From contig JADGRL010000032.1 of the NCBI GenBank assembly GCA_017880865.1, positions 1 to 33,472 of the forward strand: a DNA stretch of 33,472 nucleotides, given 5' to 3'. Shown piece after piece: positions 27,563-33,382 of the stretch (positions are counted from its first letter, which is position 1; the number at the start of each line of letters is the position of its first letter). The translations under genes were made by a program, and so were the position numbers. A model generated the notes under the pieces. It did not search any database. It was given only the letters and a program-made list of their open reading frames with translations, and had not been told where the DNA came from. The DNA comes from Gallionella sp. (GTDB lineage: Bacteria; Pseudomonadota; Gammaproteobacteria; Burkholderiales; Gallionellaceae).

Positions 27563-27898
27563 GTGCCCTGCGGGTATCGGGCGATTGCACTGCTCGCCCT
27601 GTCCGCAATGCTCGCCGGATGCGGTAAACCCGATACTCAGCCGGTCGCGGCGGACGAGACGAATAAATTATGCGGTGCGATAACCGATACCGGCCTCACC
27701 AAACAATGCTCGGTCAACAAACGTGACAGCACGGTCAATATCGTGATCGACACCAATGACGAGGCGGCCAGGAATCTCTGTGTAGATATCGCAAGCAAGA
27801 CCAAACCGCTGACATCTGACCTCACAGGACAATGGAAGCTGCAAATATTTTCTCCGTATCGTGACGACAAGCCGCTTAGCTATTGCGCTATTCATTAG
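27563..27898 (+). CDS. Cysteine-rich lipoprotein, paralogue 1
   Basis: This unrecognised exported protein of about 111 residues has a lipoprotein signal peptide with lipobox LAGC (Cys20). The mature part keeps four cysteines (NKLC, CSVN, NLC, YC) and is closely similar to the paralogue at 28876-29199. Both share DETNKLC, VIDTNDEAARNLC, GQWKLQI and SPYRDDKPL. The GTG start at 27563 is chosen because it places the lipobox cysteine at residue 20, exactly as in the paralogue. The open frame extends to 27443 but would run through REP-like copy E. No ribosome-binding site is visible. It may be attached to the inner or outer membrane. Function unknown. Confidence 0.72.
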   Translation: MPCGYRAIALLALSAMLAGCGKPDTQPVAADETNKLCGAITDTGLTKQCSVNKRDSTVNIVIDTNDEAARNLCVDIASKTKPLTSDLTGQWKLQIFSPYRDDKPLSYCAIH

Positions 27899-27973
27899 CG
27901 TTATAGGATTTCGCTCACACCAAATTCTTCGGATTTGCCCAGAATAAACCTGGGCTCAGCCCGGAATAGAAGT

Positions 27974-28137
27974 GTGTAAGTCTCGATGGAGCGCAGGCTG
28001 TATTGCAGCATCAGCAGCAGCAACGGCAGCGCGGCAAACAACATCAGGCCGCTGGCGCGATGCAGGATGGAGACGATGCCGGGTAGCGGCAATTTGATGA
28101 GATGCAGGGCGAGGTGTTTCGGGCGTTGTTTATGTAT
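27974..28137 (-). pseudogene. Truncated, start-less copy of sdhC
   Basis: About 55 codons match sdhC from residue 2 to ETYT, covering the N-terminus and first membrane helix. The start ATG is ATA in this copy. After ETYT the sequence becomes unrelated and stops about 24 codons later at 27901, so the heme-binding helix and the rest are missing. Codon comparison with sdhC shows roughly fourteen synonymous differences and only two changed residues (I to A twice, in HRASG and LFAAL) after the start. The copy therefore diverged under selection before it was truncated. The flanking control region is duplicated with it. Confidence 0.85.
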
Positions 28138-28247
28138 TGATGATCTGTGCCATGATAAAAAATGGATAGGCATTATCCTACACCACTTTACCCGACAAAA
28201 ATGTGACAAAGTGATTATCATGTCCGAATCTTCAAACTCAGGGAACG
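28138..28247. promoter_or_regulatory. Second copy of the sdhC/mdh control region
   Basis: This region is colinear with 26278-26392: TCTGTGCCATGA, CCTACACCACTTTACCC, GTGATTATCATG and a TTCAA..TCA.GGA segment near the ribosome-binding site are shared. On the right it now leads into the unknown gene at 28248 instead of mdh. The minus-strand side has a better -10 (GATAAT) than the original. Activity is inferred from conservation. Confidence 0.65.
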
Positions 28248-28874
28248 ATGACTATGTGGATTTCCGATATGCCCAATGTCCCGCCGCAAGATGTTCCCGT
28301 TATGATCGCCCAGGCCAACCAAGCCCAGTCAAGCACAGCACTGACAGTGCGCACCGTCGGCATTTGTTTAGGGATATTCAATGGCGTGGGCACCAGCCCC
28401 ACCGGGGAAAATATAGTCGAGCCAAAAGGAGAAGCACGAGCTTATGTACGGAATTATGAAAAAAAGAATATCGCTGACACCGTCCCGGCAACCATCACCA
28501 TCCTGCAGCAGCCAGCGCATGGCATCTTGCGCCTACTTACGCAGGCCGATATAGGTACTATCTTACCGAATACCGGTGGCACCTTTGATTCGGCCGACCC
28601 TGGTTATATCTACCTTCCCGAAAAAGGTTACATAGGCCAAGACAAAGCAGTTGTATTGGTCGAAATCGGCGGTGTCAAGGTCAAGGAGATCTTTTACTTT
28701 CATGACATAGTTGAACAGACAAGCCCGACAAGCCCCTGCGGCGGCGGAAACGATGGTATCTACAGTACTTGGAAAATCTCCAGCACCCTAAACCCCGACG
28801 GCACCCTCACCTCCGTCGAATACCAGTCGCCCATCATCCGATTGCCAAAGGGCGGCATCGCCTCGCTGTACTGA
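28248..28874 (+). CDS. Unrecognised 208-residue protein, possible Ig-like fold
   Basis: I do not recognise this gene. It has no signal peptide, no membrane helix and few cysteines. The central part (about 80-155) has TVPATITILQQPAHGIL, then a GYIYLPEKGYIGQDKAVVLV run ending KEIFYFHDIV. This resembles the QPAHG... Y.P..GY.G.D.. pattern of bacterial Ig-like/cadherin-like repeats, but only as a single unit. The C-terminal part is Ser/Thr/Gly/Pro-rich (SPTSPCGGGNDG). It lies directly behind a duplicated mdh-type leader and one base before the second lipoprotein gene, so the two look co-transcribed. The start could be 28248 or the ATG at 28254, which has AGGGA at better spacing. Confidence 0.7.
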   Translation: MTMWISDMPNVPPQDVPVMIAQANQAQSSTALTVRTVGICLGIFNGVGTSPTGENIVEPKGEARAYVRNYEKKNIADTVPATITILQQPAHGILRLLTQADIGTILPNTGGTFDSADPGYIYLPEKGYIGQDKAVVLVEIGGVKVKEIFYFHDIVEQTSPTSPCGGGNDGIYSTWKISSTLNPDGTLTSVEYQSPIIRLPKGGIASLY

Positions 28875-28875
28875 A

Positions 28876-29199
28876 GTGATCTACCCGAAAACAGCCTTCG
28901 CGGCACTCGCCCTGACCGCCGCGCTCGCCGGATGCGGCAATGCCGATACGGCTGCGGCGGACGAGACGAATAAATTGTGCGCGGCGATCAAAGACACCGG
29001 CCACGCCCAACCCTGCTCGGTCAACCCTCGCGACCGCACCGTCAACCTCGTGATCGACACCAACGACGAGGCGGCAAGGAATCTGTGCGCCGCTATCGCC
29101 AACAAGATCAAACCGACCGAATTATCCGGCCAGTGGAAACTGCAAATATACTCCCCGTATCGCGACGACAAACCGCTGGTTTTTTGCAGCCTGCGATAA
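28876..29199 (+). CDS. Cysteine-rich lipoprotein, paralogue 2
   Basis: This 107-residue lipoprotein has lipobox LAGC (Cys20) and four further cysteines. It is a paralogue of the protein at 27563-27898, with near-identical blocks DETNKLC, CSVN.RD.TVN, VIDTNDEAARNLC and SPYRDDKPL. It starts with GTG one base after the stop of the unknown gene, suggesting translational coupling. No known family was recognised. It is probably a small membrane-anchored periplasmic protein with two disulfides (inference). Confidence 0.75.
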   Translation: MIYPKTAFAALALTAALAGCGNADTAAADETNKLCAAIKDTGHAQPCSVNPRDRTVNLVIDTNDEAARNLCAAIANKIKPTELSGQWKLQIYSPYRDDKPLVFCSLR

Positions 29200-29227
29200 A
29201 GCTCATAGAGGCGTATTGATAAAGCAA

Positions 29228-29277
29228 CTAGCCATTCGACTAGGTCGGTAAAAAACGCCAACCAAGTCACTGGTTAT
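29228..29277 (-). repeat. REP-like palindrome, copy D
   Basis: Reverse orientation, downstream of lipoprotein 2. The outer arms CTAGCCATTCGACTAGG and CCAAGTCACTGGTTAT match the other copies. On the other strand the inner stem is GGTTGG/CCGACC, paired with one G-T, again with compensated changes. The last base adjoins a 16-base sequence shared with the hairpin near 6766. Confidence 0.8.
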
Positions 29278-29292
29278 GCCATACGCCCCTAC
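29277..29292. repeat. Partial copy of the 6766 palindrome
   Basis: TGCCATACGCCCCTAC is the exact reverse complement of 6766-6781. Only one arm of the hairpin is present here, directly abutting REP-like copy D. Confidence 0.6.
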
Positions 29293-29379
29293 GATATTTC
29301 AATTTTGGAATGGAATTACACGACTTGATTCTGTCAGGTATGCCCTCATATCAGCAACATCGCTTGAATGGAGATCGCC

Positions 29380-30219
29380 ATGTCAGCTATCCGCCCCCCT
29401 GCCGTCGCAGGGATGTTCTACCCCGCCGAACCCCGGCAGCTCGCGCATGACGTGCGGCAACTGCTGGCCGAAGCACGCCCGTTCGATCTGATCCCGAAGG
29501 CGCTGATCGTCCCGCATGCCGGCTACATATATTCCGGCGCGATCGCGGCAACAGCTTATGCCACCCTCAAACCCATCGCCTCACGCATCCGGCGCGTAGT
29601 GCTGCTGGGTCCCACCCATCGCGTCGCGGTTCATGGCTTGGTGCTGCCCGGTGCGGATGCCTTTGAAACGCCGCTGGGCCAGGTGATGCTGGACACGGCA
29701 GCAGCGCATGCCATCGCCCAGCTGCCGCAAGTCGGCGTCAGCGCTCAGGCACATGAGCTGGAGCATTCGCTGGAAGTGCAGATGCCCTTTTTGCAAAGCG
29801 TGTTGACGGATTTCACGCTGCTGCCCTTGGCGGTCGGCATGGCAACGCCAGAGGAAGTCGCCCAGGTGCTGGAGGCGGTGTGGGGCGGTGATGAAACGCT
29901 GATCGTGATCAGTTCGGATCTCTCGCACTACCTGCCTTATGCCCGTGCGCAACGCGTGGATAACGAAACCGCGCAATCCATCCTGAAGCTGCAGCAACCC
30001 ATCAAACATGATCAGGCCTGCGGCGGCACGCCAATCAGCGGGCTAATGCTCGCGGCGCAGCGGCATCAGCTCACCCCTCATTTGCTCGATTTACGAAACT
30101 CTGGCGATACCGCCGGGTCTCAAGACCGTGTAGTTGGGTATGCCGCGTTTGCTTTTACCCAAGCGGCTGAATTTACAGATGGGACCAAATTTTCTGCGGA
30201 GGCCAAACATGTCGATTGA
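29380..30219 (+). CDS. amrB: AmmeMemoRadiSam system protein B (MEMO family)
   Basis: This 279-residue protein belongs to the MEMO1 family, structurally related to non-heme iron dioxygenases. The metal-site residues of human MEMO1 (two His and a Cys) correspond to His46 (IVPHAGYIYSG), His80 (LLGPTHR) and Cys214 (HDQACGGTPISG), so the site is intact. HELEHSLEVQMPFLQ and SSDLSHYLPY are further family blocks. The ATG at 29380 is preferred to that at 29368 because GGAG stands six bases before it. It overlaps amrA by 11 bases. A weak TTGATT/CATATC promoter with 16-base spacing is seen at 29325-29352. The bacterial function is not established. Confidence 0.92.
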   Translation: MSAIRPPAVAGMFYPAEPRQLAHDVRQLLAEARPFDLIPKALIVPHAGYIYSGAIAATAYATLKPIASRIRRVVLLGPTHRVAVHGLVLPGADAFETPLGQVMLDTAAAHAIAQLPQVGVSAQAHELEHSLEVQMPFLQSVLTDFTLLPLAVGMATPEEVAQVLEAVWGGDETLIVISSDLSHYLPYARAQRVDNETAQSILKLQQPIKHDQACGGTPISGLMLAAQRHQLTPHLLDLRNSGDTAGSQDRVVGYAAFAFTQAAEFTDGTKFSAEAKHVD

Positions 30220-30757
30220 AGAACGAGGCAAAGTATTGCTGCCGATCGCACGTGCAGCGATCTCACGTGTCCTGAACGTGCCCCATGCTGCGGATGAAAC
30301 CGCGACATGGCTGGTCGAGCATGGCGCATGCTTCATCACACTCACGCAAGATGGTGAGCTGCGCGGCTGCATCGGTACGTTGCAGGCCCACCGGTCGTTG
30401 CTCGACGATATCAAAAGCAATGCTGTGTCCGCAGCAACGCGCGATCCGCGCTTTACGCCGTTGAGCGTGGAAGAGCTCGACATCACAGCGATTGAGATTT
30501 CGCTGCTTTCGACTACCGAGGCGATGGAGGTTAGGGACGAGGCCGATGCGCTGGCTCAGTTGCGCCCCAACGTGGATGGGGTCATATTTGAGTATGGTCA
30601 TTATCGCAGCACTTTTTTGCCTCAGGTCTGGGAAGATTTGGCGCAGCCGCGCCAGTTTCTCGCGATGCTCAGAAGGAAGGCCGGGCTGCCCGATGACTTC
30701 TGGATGGAGGGCGTGAAACTGTCGCGCTATACCGTGACCAAATGGAGCGAGAAGTAG
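30209..30757 (+). CDS. amrA: AmmeMemoRadiSam system protein A (AMMECR1 family)
   Basis: This 182-residue AMMECR1-domain protein carries the family's hallmark LRGCIG motif at about residues 51-56. AATRDPRFTPLSVEELD and the C-terminal PQVWEDLAQPRQFLAMLRRKAGLP follow. Its ATG is preceded by GGAGG at six bases and lies within the amrB end, so the upstream 25 codons of open frame are not used. AMMECR1 proteins are widespread in all domains of life; their biochemical role is unknown, but they often accompany MEMO and a radical SAM protein, as here. Confidence 0.92.
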   Translation: MSIEERGKVLLPIARAAISRVLNVPHAADETATWLVEHGACFITLTQDGELRGCIGTLQAHRSLLDDIKSNAVSAATRDPRFTPLSVEELDITAIEISLLSTTEAMEVRDEADALAQLRPNVDGVIFEYGHYRSTFLPQVWEDLAQPRQFLAMLRRKAGLPDDFWMEGVKLSRYTVTKWSEK

Positions 30758-30782
30758 CACCAGCACAGATGATCAGGAAGGC

Positions 30783-30804
30783 AGGTCGGGTATCAACCTG
30801 ACCT
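30783..30804 (+). other. Stem-loop between amrA and amrS
   Basis: AGGTCGGGT and ACCTGACCT pair over nine positions (one G-T) with loop ATCA. ATTTTT follows six bases later and the amrS ribosome-binding site after that. It could attenuate transcription or protect the downstream message. Confidence 0.5.
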
Positions 30805-30831
30805 ACCTGATTTTTGAAAGAGGTGAATAAC

Positions 30832-31929
30832 ATGGACGAACCGATCAGCATCGCCGAACAATATCCGGCCCGGTACTGGCACCGGCTCAATGACGGGCGC
30901 ATCCAGTGCGATCTGTGTCCGCGCGACTGCAAGCTGCATGAAGGTCAGCGCGGCGCATGTTTCGTGCGCGGGCGTGTCGGTGACGCGATGGTGCTCACCA
31001 CCTATGGACGCTCCTCGGGTTTCTGCGTCGACCCGATCGAGAAGAAGCCGCTCAACCATTTTTATCCGGGCAGCAGCATCCTGTCGTTCGGCACGGCGGG
31101 CTGCAATCTCGCCTGCAAATTCTGCCAGAACTGGGATATTTCCAAATCGCGCAGCTTCGACAAACTCGCCGACCAGGCTACGCCGGAAGCCATCGCACAC
31201 ACCGCCGAAGAGCTGGGCTGCAAGAGCGTCGCGTTCACCTACAACGACCCGGTGATTTTCGCCGAATATGCGATGGACGTGGCCGATGCCTGCCACGAGC
31301 GCGGCGTCCAAACCGTTGCGGTCACGGCGGGTTATATGCATGACCAGCCGCGCCGCGAGTTCTATGCCAAGATGGATGCCGCCAACGTCGATCTCAAAGC
31401 GTTCAACGACGAGTTCTATGTCAAGCAGACCGGCTCACACCTGCAACCGGTGCTGGATACGCTGAAATATCTGAAACATGAAACCGGGGTATGGTTCGAG
31501 ATCACCACGCTGCTGATCCCCGGCCTCAATGATTCGGATGAAGAGCTGACCAGGATGTGCGCTTGGATCGAAAAGGAACTCGGCGTGGATGTGCCGCTGC
31601 ACTTTTCCGCTTTTCACCCGGATTACAAGATGACCGGCATCCCCGCCACTCCGCCTCAGACGTTGGTAAATGCGCGAAACATCGCCCTAGCTGCGGGGTT
31701 GCAGTATGTCTATACCGGCAATGTGCATAACATTGAGGGAGACACCACGCATTGCCCGTCATGCAACAGCGCATTGATTGTGCGCGACTGGTATGAGATC
31801 GAACAATACCGCCTCACACCCGACGGCCATTGCCCAGATTGCCATACCCAGATCGCCGGACGCTTCCATAAATTCAGCAAAGCATTCGGGGCGCGACGCA
31901 TCCCGGTGGTGATGAAAGGAGCCGCATGA
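30832..31929 (+). CDS. amrS: AmmeMemoRadiSam system radical SAM enzyme
   Basis: This 365-residue radical S-adenosylmethionine protein has the cluster motif CNLACKFC (Cys91, Cys95, Cys98) and a TIM-barrel core. An N-terminal cysteine set (Cys26, Cys29, Cys33, Cys43 in CDLCPRDC and GACF) resembles that of pyruvate formate-lyase activase-like relatives. A C-terminal zinc-ribbon-like pair (CPSC and CPDC) follows. The ATG at 30832 has AGAGGTG six bases upstream; an in-frame ATG at 30814 is less likely. It overlaps the hydrolase gene by four bases. Substrate unknown; the partner proteins AmrA and AmrB are presumably involved. Confidence 0.93.
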   Translation: MDEPISIAEQYPARYWHRLNDGRIQCDLCPRDCKLHEGQRGACFVRGRVGDAMVLTTYGRSSGFCVDPIEKKPLNHFYPGSSILSFGTAGCNLACKFCQNWDISKSRSFDKLADQATPEAIAHTAEELGCKSVAFTYNDPVIFAEYAMDVADACHERGVQTVAVTAGYMHDQPRREFYAKMDAANVDLKAFNDEFYVKQTGSHLQPVLDTLKYLKHETGVWFEITTLLIPGLNDSDEELTRMCAWIEKELGVDVPLHFSAFHPDYKMTGIPATPPQTLVNARNIALAAGLQYVYTGNVHNIEGDTTHCPSCNSALIVRDWYEIEQYRLTPDGHCPDCHTQIAGRFHKFSKAFGARRIPVVMKGAA

Positions 31930-32552
31930 GTACCGTACATATCCCGGCTGGACTCGTCGAACTGGATGGCGAACTGGTTCTGCCGTCGTCCGCAAAGGGC
32001 GTGGTGCTGTTCGCCCACGGCAGCGGCAGCAGCCGCTTCAGCCCGCGCAACACTTATGTCGCCGAAGTGCTGCAGCAACGCGGCATCGGCACGCTGCTAT
32101 TCGATTTACTGACGAGTGCAGAGGACCAGAATTACGAGACGCGCTTCGATATCGCGCTGCTCACGAAACGCCTGCTCGCGGCAACCGCGTGGCTGCAAAA
32201 CAACCCGAACACGCAAACCCTGAACTTGGGCTATTTCGGTGCCAGCACTGGTGCTGCGGCAGCATTGCAAGCTGCCGCCCAAATGGAAAATAAAATCTCG
32301 GCGGTGGTATCGCGCGGCGGACGCCCCGACCTCGCCGGGGAGATCGCGCTTAGCCGCGTGACTGCGCCGACCTTGCTGATTGTCGGCGGTGCGGACTACG
32401 GCGTGATCGAGCTGAACCAGCAGGCCGACGCGCTGCTGAACTGCGATAAAAAACTCACGCTGATCCCCGGCGCGACACATTTATTCGAAGAGCCCGGCAC
32501 ACTGCAACAGGCGGCGCATAGCGCAGCCGACTGGTTCGCGCAGCATCTGTAA
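31926..32552 (+). CDS. Alpha/beta hydrolase, dienelactone hydrolase-like
   Basis: This 208-residue alpha/beta hydrolase has an apparent triad Ser107 (GASTG), Asp157 (GGADYGV) and His185 (GATHLF), plus the oxyanion-region VVLFAHGSGSSRFSPRN. In many bacteria a hydrolase of this type is found fused to or next to a phosphoribosyltransferase, and close to AmmeMemoRadiSam genes (general recollection, not checked). The ATG overlaps the amrS stop (ATGA), so it is translated with the Amr set. No signal peptide; cytoplasmic. The substrate is unknown. Confidence 0.85.
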   Translation: MSTVHIPAGLVELDGELVLPSSAKGVVLFAHGSGSSRFSPRNTYVAEVLQQRGIGTLLFDLLTSAEDQNYETRFDIALLTKRLLAATAWLQNNPNTQTLNLGYFGASTGAAAALQAAAQMENKISAVVSRGGRPDLAGEIALSRVTAPTLLIVGGADYGVIELNQQADALLNCDKKLTLIPGATHLFEEPGTLQQAAHSAADWFAQHL

Positions 32553-32578
32553 AATCCCGGCATGTCACACAGTTTTAA

Positions 32579-33103
32579 ATGTTTATGTCACATGTCCAGA
32601 GTTTCCCGCCGATAGCAAACCCAAACGCGCATATATTGATTCTCGGCAGCATGCCGGGCAAGGAATCGCTACGGGCCGTGCAATACTACGCGCATCGTCG
32701 TAATGCCTTCTGGCCTATTATGGGCGAACTGGTCGGCGCTGCGGCTACCCTGCCCTACGACGTGCGAACCCGGATGCTGAAGTCCGCCGGCATCGCGCTC
32801 TGGGATGTGCTCGCCTCATGCACGAGGCGCAGCAGCTTGGATACCGATATCGAAGCGGACTCGATCTGTGCTAACGATTTTGTGACATTCTTCCTGAAAC
32901 ATCCGAACATCACACAGGTCTTTTTCAACGGCACGATGGCTGAAAAATACTTCCACAAGCATGTGCTGCCTTTGCTCGAACCGCAGCTTGAACATCGTCC
33001 GCTGCACTACCGGCGACTGCCCTCAACCAGCCCCGCCAATGCGTCTATGCTATTCGAACAGAAGCTTAGAGCATGGAAGGTGATCCTGCGAGGAAATCCT
33101 TAG
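32579..33103 (+). CDS. Hypoxanthine-DNA glycosylase (uracil-DNA glycosylase superfamily)
   Basis: This is a DNA repair enzyme of the family 6 UDG superfamily, which removes deaminated adenine (hypoxanthine) from DNA. The 174 residues show ILILGSMPGKESLRAVQYYA followed by HRRNAFWPIMGEL, the family's first motif. A central GIALWDVLASCTRRSSLDTDI and the late PSTSPANAS motif follow. Two in-frame ATGs (32579 and 32585) are possible, neither with a clear ribosome-binding site. It follows the hydrolase gene by 26 bases and may be co-transcribed. A plus-strand-compatible hairpin follows at 33147. Confidence 0.88.
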   Translation: MFMSHVQSFPPIANPNAHILILGSMPGKESLRAVQYYAHRRNAFWPIMGELVGAAATLPYDVRTRMLKSAGIALWDVLASCTRRSSLDTDIEADSICANDFVTFFLKHPNITQVFFNGTMAEKYFHKHVLPLLEPQLEHRPLHYRRLPSTSPANASMLFEQKLRAWKVILRGNP

Positions 33104-33146
33104 CGTCATTCCTTAAGTGTAAAAAACAAATTGCCAAGAAATAAAA

Positions 33147-33170
33147 AAGGCCTACGTTACCGTAGGCCTT
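33147..33170. terminator. Strong terminator, leftward after tRNA-Lys
   Basis: AAGGCCTACG/CGTAGGCCTT is a perfect 10-base-pair stem with loop TTAC. On the minus strand it is followed by TTTT and ATTTC, giving a classical terminator for the tRNA-Lys transcript. It can also stop the rightward glycosylase transcript, though the plus-strand T-run is weaker. Confidence 0.85.
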
Positions 33171-33178
33171 GATTTGAT

Positions 33179-33254
33179 TGGTGGGCCGTGAAAGATTTGA
33201 ACTTTCGACCAATAGATTAAGAGTCTACTGCTCTACCAACTGAGCTAACGACCC
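33179..33254 (-). tRNA. tRNA-Lys (anticodon CTT), CCA encoded
   Basis: A 76-base tRNA on the minus strand with acceptor stem GGGTCGT/ACGGCCC, A and encoded CCA. The D arm contains AGCTCAGTTGGTAGAGC. The anticodon arm GTAGA-CTCTTAA-TCTAT gives anticodon CTT (reads AAG). The T arm carries GTTCAAATC. It lies just downstream of the 5S rRNA gene, probably at the end of the rRNA operon or as a separate unit. Confidence 0.95.
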
Positions 33255-33342
33255 ATATTATTGTGCGTCAGAAACGGCGCGCATTATCTGAAATGCCTAT
33301 TGCGTTGTCAAAACAATTAATTTGAAATGACAATTTTGAAAC

Positions 33343-33372
33343 AACAACGCCCTCAATTACGAGGGCGTTGTT
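33343..33372 (-). terminator. Terminator after 5S rRNA
   Basis: AACAACGCCCTC and GAGGGCGTTGTT form a perfect 12-base-pair stem with a six-base loop, 11 bases after the end of 5S rRNA. On the minus strand it is followed by GTTTC and AAAA rather than a long T-run. Confidence 0.7.
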
Positions 33373-33382
33373 ATTTGTAAGG

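Noticed and set aside
27986..28459. 157-codon plus-strand open frame across the sdhC fragment and the unknown gene
   Set aside because: It is antisense to the sdhC fragment and out of frame with the better-supported gene at 28248.
16775..29277. CRISPR-type repeat array
   Set aside because: The five palindromes are kilobases apart, in both orientations, without spacers or cas genes.
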